From an uncultured Collinsella sp. (GTDB lineage: Bacteria; Actinomycetota; Coriobacteriia; Coriobacteriales; Coriobacteriaceae): DNA of 10,190 nt. Where the stretch lies: positions 1 to 10,190 of the forward strand of contig CAAFOA010000388.1 of NCBI GenBank assembly GCA_900764415.1, given 5' to 3'. This document shows, in pieces, positions 1 to 6,721 of this stretch. The notes beneath the pieces are model-generated. The model did no database searches. It was not told where the DNA came from and was given only the letters and a program-made list of their open reading frames with translations. The position numbers and the translations under genes are program-made. How positions within the stretch are numbered: the first letter of the stretch is position 1; each line of letters begins with the position of its first letter.

Positions 1-1189
1 CCTTGAACGGATGCTTGCCGTCCTTCGCCACCTGGCCGTCGCCCACGAGGGCATCGGTGTTGCCCGTGTTCCACGGCGCACTCTGGAGCCATGTGTTCAC
101 GGTCGTGTCGAACGCCTTGGCGACGTCCATGAGCAGCGCCACGTTGCCGTCCGCGAGCGTCTCCTTGCCGCCGACAACGGCACCGTCGAACACGTCGTAT
201 GCGGCCGCGGCGCCTCGGTCTGGGCACGTGGTACCCGTGTCGGTGCCGTACATCATCGACGCACCCACGGGAATCTTCGCCGCCTGCTCGGCGGTGACGA
301 CCACGCGCGTGACGCCCGTCTCGGCGAGCGCCGGGTGGACCTGGATGTTGAAGTCCGTGCAGCCCGGGAAGTCCACCTGGGAGGACTTGCAGAGCGTCTT
401 GGTCAACTGGTGGAAGTTGATATACCACTGGTCGTAGACGCTCATGCCCGAGTAGCCCGTGGTCGCGGTCTTGCAAAGGTCGACGAGCGAGTCGTGCGAC
501 GTCGTGCGGTTGGCGACCTTCGCGCCCGAGACGGAGCGCGGGCGCCCTTCAGCGTCGATGCTCATGGGGTATGTCGGCGTCAGCATGTACGGTCGCAGCG
601 TGCCGTCCGGCAGCAACGCCTTGGGGTTCGGCTGCGAGCCGCTGAATCGGCTGTCAGACCACGAGACGAGCAGGTTGCCGTTCGTCAGCACCTCGACCGC
701 CTGCCAAACAACCGGCGCGATCTCGTAGACGTTGTTGCCGTGTCCGTTGTCCACGCGCGAGAAGCCGTAGTCGACGCCGTCGATGGCCTCGACCCACGGC
801 ACGCCGTCGGCGTCGGCACCGGCGTTGGCGGACACGTGGAACCACGGGCCGCCCTCGGTGTCGAACGGGTCGACAGCCGCGCTCGTCGCCGTCGCAGGCA
901 CGAACTCGGTGGAGGCCACACGCTTCGCAGCGGCGCTCATCGGCTGGATGTCTGTCGGACTGCCCGCCGGGATGAGGAACGTGTACACCAACCCCGTCTT
1001 GTGCTTGTCCACCATCGCGGCGACGCTCTCGTTGGAGTAGCGGCCCGTCGAGGCGTCGCGCTCGAGCGACTTCTGGTCGCCCAGATTCTTTACCGCGCCG
1101 ACAAGCGCCCACACCGCCTCGTCCGATGCCAGCGGGTCCGCGTACTCGAACCCCTCGGTTGCCTGCTCGGTTGCCTGCGTATCGGCCAT
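1..1189 (-). CDS. Putative tail/receptor-type structural protein, 3' end missing
   Basis: The ATG is at 1189, directly after the TAA of the upstream gene at 1190-1192, with AAAGGTAGGT about 8 nt before it. The frame stays open to the window edge, giving 396 residues with no stop, so the C-terminus is missing. The N-terminal third is Ala/Asp/Glu-rich. A middle block around residues 133-275 includes VYEIAPVVWQAV, LLPDGTLRPYML, SVSGAKV and a TGYSG...DQWY...CKSSQ segment. From memory, this block resembles uncharacterised tail-fibre or receptor-type proteins of Firmicutes and actinobacterial gut phages. The segment ending in xSSQ or xNSQ also recalls C-type-lectin-fold phage tip proteins; that link is weak. 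The tail-fibre-like neighbour upstream supports a virion role at the tail or baseplate. The exact function is not established from the sequence. Being the last visible gene of the late operon, it probably shares the transcript that starts near terS. Confidence 0.75.
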   Translation of the reverse strand, partial: MADTQATEQATEGFEYADPLASDEAVWALVGAVKNLGDQKSLERDASTGRYSNESVAAMVDKHKTGLVYTFLIPAGSPTDIQPMSAAAKRVASTEFVPATATSAAVDPFDTEGGPWFHVSANAGADADGVPWVEAIDGVDYGFSRVDNGHGNNVYEIAPVVWQAVEVLTNGNLLVSWSDSRFSGSQPNPKALLPDGTLRPYMLTPTYPMSIDAEGRPRSVSGAKVANRTTSHDSLVDLCKTATTGYSGMSVYDQWYINFHQLTKTLCKSSQVDFPGCTDFNIQVHPALAETGVTRVVVTAEQAAKIPVGASMMYGTDTGTTCPDRGAAAAYDVFDGAVVGGKETLADGNVALLMDVAKAFDTTVNTWLQSAPWNTGNTDALVGDGQVAKDGKHPFK

Positions 1190-2092
1190 TTAGGCACCTA
1201 CCTTTCGCATCTGGCAAATCTTGCCGTTTACCTTCTTGAGTCCCAGCGCCGTCACGGCAGCCGCCGAGTCGATAATCGACTGGTAGTTCAGGGCTGCCGT
1301 CTTGGCGTCCTTGAGCGCCGCCCGTGCGTCGGCGAGGGCCTTGGTCGAATCCTGCTCGCGCTTCTGCTCGGCAGTCTTGCGTTTGGCCTCATCCTCCTTG
1401 CGCTCCGTCTCGTTCTGCCCGCGCTCGGTCTCTTTCTCCTTGCGCACGGCCTCGGCGTCGGCGCGGCCCTTCTCCGCCGTTTCGACAGAAGCCTTGAGCT
1501 GTTTGAACTCGTTGTTGACCCTGTTCACGCCAGCCGCCGCGTCCGTCGCGGGCTTCTTGAGCTCCGCGATCTGCTCGGCGGTGAGGTCGCTGTATCTCAG
1601 CGCGTCGCCCTTCGGCACGCCGACGACCAGCACGTTGCCCTCCATCGCCGCCGTTGCCTCCGAGCCCGAGGCAAGAGTCGTGGCGCGTGCCCCCTTGACC
1701 TCGGCGGCGACAGCCTTATCGCGTGCGGCCTCCGCCGCCTTCTGCGCGGCCTTGGCCTCGTCTCGCGCCGTCTCCGCGTCCTTGATGGTGCACTGGTCGC
1801 TCGGCTCGTAGATATACTCGGCGGGCTTGGCTCGCCTCTTTACGTCCCAGAGTGCCTCGATGCGCGTGCGCCCGCCGTATGCCTCGTCCGTGATGTAGGC
1901 CCATGCGTACACGCGCCCAGCCGCCTGGAGCAGCTCGTCGGGAATCTTCGCCTTGCTGTCGGCCACCGCAACCGTGTAGCACGTCCCCGTGGTCGACTTA
2001 GCGAAATGCACCTGCTCACAGCCGACAACCTCGACCTCGCGCCCGGTGTCCCACTGCCACAGCTCGCCGTCAAGCACCTGCAATGCCGCCAT
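1190..2092 (-). CDS. Tail-fibre/baseplate-like coiled-coil protein
   Basis: This is a 300-residue protein with ATG at 2092, sharing one base with the portal stop (TGATG). A GTG one codon upstream (2095) is also possible, and GAGGAAGG lies ahead of both. Residues 1-100 form a compact domain (LDGELWQWDTGREV, VHF, PDELLQAAGRVYAWAY, DVKRRAKPAEYIY). It resembles the N-terminal attachment domain of Firmicutes phage fibre or baseplate proteins, which typically ends in KxRxKPxDYxYT. Residues 101-135 and 195-270 are Ala/Glu/Lys/Arg-rich heptad-like coiled coils. Between them lies a GVPKGD...LTAEQIAELKKP stretch of the kind often seen in trimeric tail fibres. The expected role is a trimeric structural fibre on the virion. 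No enzymatic motif is seen. Its position directly after the portal is unusual for a tail protein, so a head-neck decoration fibre is an alternative. Confidence 0.75.
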   Translation of the reverse strand: MAALQVLDGELWQWDTGREVEVVGCEQVHFAKSTTGTCYTVAVADSKAKIPDELLQAAGRVYAWAYITDEAYGGRTRIEALWDVKRRAKPAEYIYEPSDQCTIKDAETARDEAKAAQKAAEAARDKAVAAEVKGARATTLASGSEATAAMEGNVLVVGVPKGDALRYSDLTAEQIAELKKPATDAAAGVNRVNNEFKQLKASVETAEKGRADAEAVRKEKETERGQNETERKEDEAKRKTAEQKREQDSTKALADARAALKDAKTAALNYQSIIDSAAAVTALGLKKVNGKICQMRKVGA

Positions 2093-3516
2093 CACTCATC
2101 ACCTTCCTCGTCCTCGTCGCCCTCCTGGGCACCCTTCGCGTTCGCCGCCAGGGCGGGCGGCAGCGCTGCCATGCGCTCCTCCTGCTCCCGCTGCTTGCGC
2201 TCCAAAATCTTCGCCCTCTCGTCGGGCGTGATGTTCGGCAGCTTTCGCAGGATCGTCTCCTCGTCCAGCCACTCGGCCTCCAGGCACACGGTCTCGACCT
2301 GCTCCTTGGTGTTGCTGATGCGAGTGCGCGTGAACACGGGCGTGTCCTCGATGCCCTGGAGGGCGAGGATGTCCATGATACCCTCGCGGATGTGGCGCTC
2401 GAACTCGGCGGCCTCCTCGTCCATCGGCTGGTATGCCGCGTCGATATGGTCGTTGGTCGCCCCCGCCGCGATGGTGTGGACGTCCAGCGCGCCGAAGTCC
2501 TCGTAGATGTCGGCCTTGATCTGCGCCAGCGTCTCCTTGCGGCCCTCGACGGGCACCTCCTGCGTGTACGGCGTCGCGGACTGCCCCTGCTCGGCGTCGA
2601 CCTCGGCCACGTGCGTCAGCTTGAGCTTCGCCCTCCACAGGTCGAGGTCCCTGTCGTCCATGCCGCCGGCTCCGTTGATGAGCCAGTAGATCTGCGCGCA
2701 GTCGCGCGTGTCGTTCACCAGTCCGCTCTTGATCAGGTCGTAAGCGTCGATGCTCTCGCGCATGCCGACAAGCGTGCTCTGGTGCGCGTCGCTGCCCCAG
2801 ACCGCCACGATTGGCAGACGGGAGTAGTTCTCCGCATCGACGGCCAGCTTCATCCCGTCCGCCGGTATCTCCTGATACGTGACCTTGTAGGCGCGCTTGG
2901 CCTCGGCCACCTCGAAGTCGAAGCCGCTGCCGCCCGACACCATCTCCGTGTAGCCGTCCTGCTCGTAGAGGGTCGCATGCCACGGGTGGTCGGAGTCGAG
3001 CCGCCAGAACCTCACGCCGGCGTATAGCGCCCCCGAGTACTCGTCCCACACCGGACAGAACTCATCGGCGGTGAACACGTCGATGTGGTCGAGGTTCCAG
3101 AACGGGAATGACACACCGTGGATGAGCGCCTTGAGCCCCATCTCCATGACGTCGTCGTCGAAGCGGTCGCCAAGCCCCTCCTTGGTCGTGTCCTTGCCGC
3201 CCGCCGAGACGTCCACGAAGCTCACGCCCTTACCGAGCGAGTACGTGCAGCGCTGGACGTTCAGGCGCTTGAACAGGTTACTCGCCAGCCTCAGCTTCGA
3301 GGCCGTGAAGTCCTCGGCCTCGGCACCGGAGCACGAGTAGATCTTCTGCACGAAACGGTTGATCGTGACGTTGTGCTGGCGGTAGTACTCGTTCGCGGTG
3401 ACGGCGTTGCGGTACATCTCGCTCGACATGTGCCGCTCGATGGCATCGGCCGCGAACGCCGTCGCCGACGCCGCCGCCTTGAGGTCGCCATCGGTCACCA
3501 AAGGCCCCTTAGACAA
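2092..3516 (-). CDS. Phage portal protein, SPP1 gp6 type
   Basis: The 474-residue product should form the dodecameric ring at one capsid vertex through which DNA is packaged and ejected, docking with terminase and head-tail connectors. I chose TTG at 3516 as start: GGGAGGT sits 6 nt upstream, whereas the longer frame would begin at another TTG (3534) inside the large terminase gene without a ribosome site. The large terminase stop (3521-3523) lies within this ribosome-binding region. Family hallmarks of Phage_prot_Gp6 portals are visible: ITRFVQ-like NRFVQKIYS near residue 55, HGVSFPFWN near 134-141, and the best conserved block LVGMRESIDAYDLIKSG...IYWLINGAGGMDD at about 248-288, followed by the DIYEDFGALD segment. 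The C-terminus is strongly acidic (EGDEDEEGDE). Length is typical for the family. No frameshift is seen. Confidence 0.93.
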   Translation of the reverse strand: MSKGPLVTDGDLKAAASATAFAADAIERHMSSEMYRNAVTANEYYRQHNVTINRFVQKIYSCSGAEAEDFTASKLRLASNLFKRLNVQRCTYSLGKGVSFVDVSAGGKDTTKEGLGDRFDDDVMEMGLKALIHGVSFPFWNLDHIDVFTADEFCPVWDEYSGALYAGVRFWRLDSDHPWHATLYEQDGYTEMVSGGSGFDFEVAEAKRAYKVTYQEIPADGMKLAVDAENYSRLPIVAVWGSDAHQSTLVGMRESIDAYDLIKSGLVNDTRDCAQIYWLINGAGGMDDRDLDLWRAKLKLTHVAEVDAEQGQSATPYTQEVPVEGRKETLAQIKADIYEDFGALDVHTIAAGATNDHIDAAYQPMDEEAAEFERHIREGIMDILALQGIEDTPVFTRTRISNTKEQVETVCLEAEWLDEETILRKLPNITPDERAKILERKQREQEERMAALPPALAANAKGAQEGDEDEEGDE

Positions 3517-3530
3517 GCCGTTACCTCCCT
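3517..3530 (-). promoter_or_regulatory. Ribosome-binding site deciding the portal TTG start
   Basis: On the minus strand GGAGGGAGGT is followed by AACGGC and then TTG (3516). The core overlaps the TAA stop of the large terminase gene (3521-3523). Because this is the best Shine-Dalgarno match in the area and no ATG is correctly placed, it fixes TTG-3516 as the portal start. Confidence 0.7.
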
Positions 3531-4717
3531 CCAAAGAATGGGTTTACCTGCTCTTTCGCAGGCTTGTACATGCGCATGGTCGCCACCCCGTAACGGAGTG
3601 CGTCGCAGCTGTGGTCCTCGACCTTGACGGGCTTGTCGCCGTCGGCCTTGGCGTCCCAGCAGTAGCCGCCGAGCTCGCCTATCAGCCCCGCGCAGGCGTC
3701 GGAGATGCGCACCGTGCCGTTGCCCAGGCACACCCCCGTCTCTCGTATGCCGTCCGCGACGTCGTTGCGCCCTTTCTTGGTCTTGAACCCGGCCTGCCGC
3801 ATCGCGGCGATGAAGCTCGTGGCGCTCGGGTCGATGATGAACGTGGGCGGCCTGCCCAGCCCGCGCACGAAGTCGGCCATGTCGGCCACGTAGTCGGCGT
3901 CCGTCTTCTGGTGCCCCGTGTCGCGGCCCGAGTAGCGGTACTCGTCCACCGCGTGCCACACCTTGCCGTCAAACGCCCACAGCAGCGCCGCGAAGGCGTT
4001 CTGCGTGCCGTAGTCGCAAGACACCGCGTACTTGGCGGCGCCGCCCGTATACCGGCTCTCGAGGGCGCCCTCCCACTCGGGGTAGACCAGGCCCTCGGCC
4101 AACGTCCACTTGCCCAAGATGTAGCGGTCGTAGTACACGCCGCTGCCGTAGTCCTTGATGAGGGCTTCGATGACATCCGGTGCCAGCGCGCCGTCCCAGA
4201 TCGTGTAGTCCTGCCTGTAGATGTCGCTGTCGCCGTCGAGGAACCGCTTGAACCAGTGGTTGGGGCTGTCGGGGTTGCAGGTGCCGTCGAAGCGGCTGTG
4301 CTCGCAGCGCAGGCGGCTCTTGAGCATCTGGAACACGTCTTCGCTCCACGTGGCGACCTCGTCGCCGTAGACCCACTCGAACGTGGCGCCCTGAATCTTG
4401 GATACGCTTGTCTTCTTATCCGCCCCGAGGCAGTAGACCTTGCGCCCGAATATCTGGGCCGTGTTGTCCCGCCCGATCTGGCTGACGACGTCTTCGCTGT
4501 AGAGCGAGCGCATCGGCTCGAGGATGTTGCGCTCGAGCGTCGAGCGGGTGTTCCCGATCATCACCGCCAGCCCCTCGCCCCTCATGGCGAGAAGCCTCTG
4601 CGGTATGGTCACGGCTATGTCGACGTAGCTCTTGCCCGAGCCCGTCGCCCCGCACTTCACGTTGTAGCGGTGCGTGCAGTTGGCGAGGTACTCGCGCTGC
4701 ATCCTCGTGAGCGGCAT
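3521..4717 (-). CDS. Terminase large subunit (packaging ATPase/nuclease)
   Basis: The 398-residue motor docks on the portal, drives DNA into the prohead by ATP hydrolysis and cuts the concatemer. An adenine-binding Q motif is likely at Gln7 (TRMQREYL). Walker A is GATGSGKS at residues 23-30, and Walker B is FEWVYGDE with Asp119 and Glu120. The RNase H-like nuclease domain shows acidic residues in the expected order: Asp235 (SCDYG), Asp296 (FIIDPSA), and Asp368/Asp372 (EDHSCDALRYG). The length and motif layout fit the PBSX/Terminase_3 and Terminase_6 type. ATG at 4717 begins three bases after the small terminase stop (TAG at 4721-4723). GGGGA lies about 10 nt upstream, so translation is probably coupled. 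All catalytic residues look intact. Confidence 0.95.
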   Translation of the reverse strand: MPLTRMQREYLANCTHRYNVKCGATGSGKSYVDIAVTIPQRLLAMRGEGLAVMIGNTRSTLERNILEPMRSLYSEDVVSQIGRDNTAQIFGRKVYCLGADKKTSVSKIQGATFEWVYGDEVATWSEDVFQMLKSRLRCEHSRFDGTCNPDSPNHWFKRFLDGDSDIYRQDYTIWDGALAPDVIEALIKDYGSGVYYDRYILGKWTLAEGLVYPEWEGALESRYTGGAAKYAVSCDYGTQNAFAALLWAFDGKVWHAVDEYRYSGRDTGHQKTDADYVADMADFVRGLGRPPTFIIDPSATSFIAAMRQAGFKTKKGRNDVADGIRETGVCLGNGTVRISDACAGLIGELGGYCWDAKADGDKPVKVEDHSCDALRYGVATMRMYKPAKEQVNPFFGGR

Positions 4718-4720
4718 CGG

Positions 4721-5146
4721 CTACTCGTCCCCGCCGATTGAGGACGGCACGGACAGCACGAGCTCCTTGGCGGCCTTGAGCACCGCCGTGTCGGTGGTGT
4801 CCATGATGCGCTGCGCCTTGGCGTACTCCTGCGGGTACTTGCGCTCCAAAAGCCACGCCGCCGCCTGCCAGCTGTCGCCGCTCGCGTCCATGATGCGGCC
4901 CACGAGCGTCGCCTTGCGCTCGACCTCGGCCTTTTTTAGAACGTGACACAGTTGACGCTGATTGTCTGTTCTGGGGTGGTTGATCCAGCGGCTGTATGTC
5001 TCACGTGCGACCCCGAGATACGCGGCGATGTCCCTGTCGGTCATTCCGGCACGGCACAGGCGGACGGCATCCTCGATGCCCTCCTTGGTCAGTTTTTCAC
5101 GCCCTTTTCCCGCCACAAAATCACATTTCCGCTGGTAGATAGCCAT
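4721..5146 (-). CDS. Terminase small subunit
   Basis: This 141-residue DNA-recognition subunit should bind the packaging (cos or pac) site and hand DNA to the large terminase encoded just downstream. Residues 22-56 form a helix-turn-helix (GIEDAVRLCRAGMTDRDIAAYLGVARETYSRWI), the usual fold of small terminases. The C-terminal half is helical with KKAEVERKATLVGRI and WQAAAWLLERKYPQEY, a pattern common in Firmicutes-type TerS, where WLLERR-like motifs precede the portal-facing tail. I chose ATG at 5146. A GTG at 5206 would extend the protein by 20 residues, but it lacks a ribosome site and would place most of a 52-bp dyad inside the gene. The site for 5146 is poor: AAAGGTGGG lies about 17 nt away, so the start is moderately certain. 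Confidence 0.88.
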   Translation of the reverse strand: MAIYQRKCDFVAGKGREKLTKEGIEDAVRLCRAGMTDRDIAAYLGVARETYSRWINHPRTDNQRQLCHVLKKAEVERKATLVGRIMDASGDSWQAAAWLLERKYPQEYAKAQRIMDTTDTAVLKAAKELVLSVPSSIGGDE

Positions 5147-5167
5147 ATGGAAACGCGAACGTTCCCA

Positions 5168-5219
5168 CCTTTTTACGCACGTGGACAAGCGCGTGCGTTT
5201 GCCCACGAGCGTAAAAAGG
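5168..5219. repeat. 52-bp near-perfect dyad upstream of terS
   Basis: The whole segment is symmetric about 5193.5. The outer arms are 17 nt each (5168-5184 and 5203-5219), with core CCTTTTTACGC against GCGTAAAAAGG and one mismatch (5179/5208). The inner arms are 7 nt each (5186-5192 and 5195-5201), with one G-T pair, separated by a single mismatch (5185/5202). It lies in the non-coding gap between the upstream operon's terminator and the small terminase start. On the minus strand the final arm is followed by TGGGAACG, not a T tract, so it is not a standard terminator. A terminase recognition site (cos or pac) or the operator of the late operon would fit the place; both are inference. Confidence 0.75.
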
Positions 5220-5227
5220 GGGTAACG

Positions 5228-5261
5228 TTTAAAGAAAAGGCCCCGGTTTCCCGGGGCCTTT
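5228..5261 (-). terminator. Intrinsic terminator after the early/middle operon
   Basis: An 11-bp perfect stem (5236-5246 with 5251-5261, arms AAAGGCCCCGG and its complement) has a 4-nt GAAA loop on the minus strand and is followed there by TTTTCTTTAAACG. This fits rho-independent termination of the leftward transcript about 50 nt after the stop at 5311. On the plus strand the stem is followed only by TTT and then CGGC, so it is weak in that direction. It separates the upstream operon from the packaging genes. Confidence 0.85.
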
Positions 5262-5310
5262 CGGCTACTCGACCTTGGTCGATTTGATTCTGATTACCTC
5301 GGCCAGCCTC

Positions 5311-5739
5311 TCAAACGTCTCCGTCCAGCTTCTGCCGTCTGTGCGCGGCCTGTCGTATGCGGTTGCTCTCAGCCTCTTCCTCGAGCCGCCTCTTCCGCTC
5401 CGCCAGATAGCACCCCTTGCACAGTCTCCACTTCTTCGCCTGCGCCGAAGTGTCGAACACGGGCCGCGCGTCGCACGCGATGCACAGGCCGTCCGTTCCG
5501 GTCGAGAAGCGCCCGTATCGCTGCCGCGCGTGCCTCACGGCGCTCGGCGTCACCCTGAGGTCCGCCGCGATCTCCGCCGCCGTCCGCTCCGGGTGCGCCT
5601 GCATCCGCCTTATCATCTCGTCCGTCCAAAGGACGTAAGAGGAGCGCCCCTTGCGGAGCGCCCACTCGTCCCTCAACGGATGTGCTGACTTTGTGGATGG
5701 GCCTTTTGGCCCATCTCCTACAGGTGGCCTACACGCCAT
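5311..5739 (-). CDS. Helix-turn-helix plus zinc-ribbon DNA-binding protein
   Basis: This is a 142-residue basic protein. I chose ATG at 5739 over ATG at 5745 because AGGGGG ends about 7 nt before 5739 but abuts 5745. Residues 38-75 (WTDEMIRRMQAHPERTAAEIAADLRVTPSAVRHARQRY) look like a SANT/homeodomain-like helix-turn-helix. Residues 86-110 hold a treble CxxC pair (C86-x2-C89 and C107-x2-C110) typical of a zinc ribbon. The C-terminus is a charged Arg/Glu helix. This is likely a sequence-specific DNA-binding regulator or packaging accessory factor. It is the last gene before the terminator and lies just upstream of the terminase genes, where phages often place a late regulator. No HNH nuclease residues are seen. 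Function beyond DNA binding is inference. Confidence 0.75.
   Translation of the reverse strand: MACRPPVGDGPKGPSTKSAHPLRDEWALRKGRSSYVLWTDEMIRRMQAHPERTAAEIAADLRVTPSAVRHARQRYGRFSTGTDGLCIACDARPVFDTSAQAKKWRLCKGCYLAERKRRLEEEAESNRIRQAAHRRQKLDGDV
5696..5715. repeat. 8-bp hairpin inside the start of the HTH gene
   Basis: GATGGGCC, loop TTTT, GGCCCATC forms a perfect 8-bp stem located 24-43 nt after the start codon at 5739. It codes for part of GDGPKGPS. It could slow initiation or early elongation, but there is no T tract and it may be coincidental in GC-rich DNA. Confidence 0.4.
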
Positions 5740-5799
5740 TCGCATACCCCCTAAAGCTCGCCCGCCACGGCAGAACCTTATCAGGCGCCGGGGACCAAC

Positions 5800-6186
5800 T
5801 CACCGACGACGCTCGATCTTCTCCCCGCACTTCGGGCAGTGAACCGGCTCATAGGCCAGCATGCCTCCGAAGCCGATGTACTCCCAGAGCTGCCCGCTCC
5901 AATCGCAGCTTGAGCAGTGGAAGTAGCCGTCGGCCATCTGCTTGCCAGGGATGAACGGATCCTGCTTGTGCTTGACAAGGTCATGGCACATCGGGCGGTC
6001 GATTAAGTCGGCAAGAGCTCCCCAGTAATTCGCGTCACAGCTATCCAGTTGGCACAAAACCCATTTATCGCCGAACAATCTCACGCTGAGCGCCTTGCAC
6101 TTATCACAGCTTTCGAATCCCTCGCAACAGCTGCGCAGGCGCAATTCTTTGGCTACCTCGCGGCGCTCCTCATCACTAATCCTCAT
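5800..6186 (-). CDS. Zinc-ribbon protein, coriobacterial phage type
   Basis: A 128-residue protein begins at ATG 6186, with GAGG about 7 nt upstream. A TTG at 6198 is less likely. The start overlaps the end of the upstream gene by 11 nt. The N-terminus (MRISDEERREVAKELR) is of a kind I recall as recurring in small proteins of Coriobacteriia prophages, usually followed by Cys-rich segments. Here C20, C21, C27 and C30 form a first Cys cluster. A C-terminal ribbon is clear: C91-x2-C94 and C117-x2-C120 (FHCSSCDW ... VHCPKCGEK). This probably binds zinc. No enzymatic residues are recognised and the function is unknown. A 60-nt gap separates it from the next gene. Confidence 0.75.
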   Translation of the reverse strand: MRISDEERREVAKELRLRSCCEGFESCDKCKALSVRLFGDKWVLCQLDSCDANYWGALADLIDRPMCHDLVKHKQDPFIPGKQMADGYFHCSSCDWSGQLWEYIGFGGMLAYEPVHCPKCGEKIERRR

Positions 6187-6502
6187 ACAGAACCTCAAGC
6201 CCGTACGCTACGGCGGCATCATGTTCGATGCGGCATCCGCGTGCGTTCTCCCAGCCTTTGCAGAAGTAGGCCGCATGGCACAGGCTCATGTTCTCGAGCG
6301 ACTTGGCGAGGTAGCACAGCGGGACCTGCACCACGCCGCGGTCCTCCATGGCCTCGTCGCTGTACCACTCGTCGGTGAACAGGGTGTTTACGAACTCGTA
6401 GCCCATCTCGCGCAGCTTGGCGTGCGCCTTATCCCTCGTCTCCGCGATTTCCTCGTCTGTCTTACCAGCCATAGGCTGCGAAATCATCGCTCGCTTATTC
6501 AC
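6176..6502 (-). CDS. DUF4406 / nucleoside 2-deoxyribosyltransferase-like protein
   Basis: This is a 108-residue protein. GTG at 6502 is preferred, with GAGGATGGG 5-10 nt upstream; ATG at 6487 is the alternative but has no ribosome site. The N-terminal strand and loop MISQPMAGKTDEEI (residues 6-19) and the C-terminal GW...ARGC..EHDAAVAYG block (residues 83-101) match the DUF4406 family, Rossmann-like relatives of nucleoside 2-deoxyribosyltransferases. Glu93 sits where the family usually has its conserved Glu. In phages such proteins are proposed to act in nucleotide salvage or modification; the substrate is unknown. Upstream, 24 nt separate it from the preceding zinc-ribbon gene. Downstream it overlaps the next gene by 11 nt. 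Confidence 0.82.
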   Translation of the reverse strand: MNKRAMISQPMAGKTDEEIAETRDKAHAKLREMGYEFVNTLFTDEWYSDEAMEDRGVVQVPLCYLAKSLENMSLCHAAYFCKGWENARGCRIEHDAAVAYGLEVLYED

Positions 6503-6526
6503 TTGTACCCATCCTCAAATTGGTAA

Positions 6527-6721
6527 TCATTCGTCCATCTTCTCCAGCTTGCGCCCGCAGAACGGGCAGAAGTTAATCGGGATGCTCCAAGTTCCGTAGT
6601 TGTCATGAGGGTGGTCGACTGTGATCGTCGGGTATCCGTCGAGCGTCCAACGAATGAGAATTGCGTCCGGACCGCCCTCGGCGGCATCGAGGCCGTCGTA
6701 GCCCCTGCAGTAGTCGCACAT
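6527..6721 (-). CDS. Small zinc-ribbon protein (64 aa)
   Basis: ATG at 6721 shares its A with the TGA of the upstream gene (TGATG), which argues for coupled translation; a TTG one codon earlier is not needed. C2-x2-C5 at the very N-terminus and C52-x2-C55 near the C-terminus (MCDYC ... FCPFCGRKL) form one zinc ribbon wrapped around a central beta-rich segment (ILIRWTLDGYPTITV). The fold recalls the small phage restriction-alleviation-like (Lar) and other two-knuckle proteins, where a CPxCG knuckle pairs with a second one, but I cannot assign it. The function is unknown. Confidence 0.75.
   Translation of the reverse strand: MCDYCRGYDGLDAAEGGPDAILIRWTLDGYPTITVDHPHDNYGTWSIPINFCPFCGRKLEKMDE

Larger units (their letters stand above)
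5147..5310. other. Intergenic gap between early/middle and late operons
   Basis: This is the only stretch over 100 bases without an accepted gene. It holds the terminator (5236-5261), the 52-bp dyad (5168-5219) and a short palindrome TCGACC-TT-GGTCGA at 5269-5282. I looked for a minus-strand sigma-70 promoter ahead of terS and found no convincing -35/-10 pair. A late promoter, if present, may depend on a phage activator. Confidence 0.6.

Noticed and set aside
654..1217. 187-codon minus-strand frame overlapping the left-most gene
   Set aside because: It is Arg/Gly-rich and out of frame with the better protein running to the window edge.
11..2506. 831-codon open frame on the plus strand
   Set aside because: It lies opposite the fibre, receptor and portal genes, is dominated by Arg/Val/Leu/His, has no domain, and has no fitting ribosome site. 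It is a GC-rich antisense shadow.
3398..4741. 447-codon plus-strand open frame
   Set aside because: It is antisense to the large terminase, whose motifs are complete on the minus strand. The composition is shadow-like.
5157..5164. GAACGTTC palindrome as a LexA box
   Set aside because: It lacks the four-base spacer of the CGAAC-N4-GTTCG type, so it is not an SOS operator.
5311..5739. HNH endonuclease, as often found beside terminase genes
   Set aside because: The CxxC pairs are present but no His-Asn-His motif can be seen.
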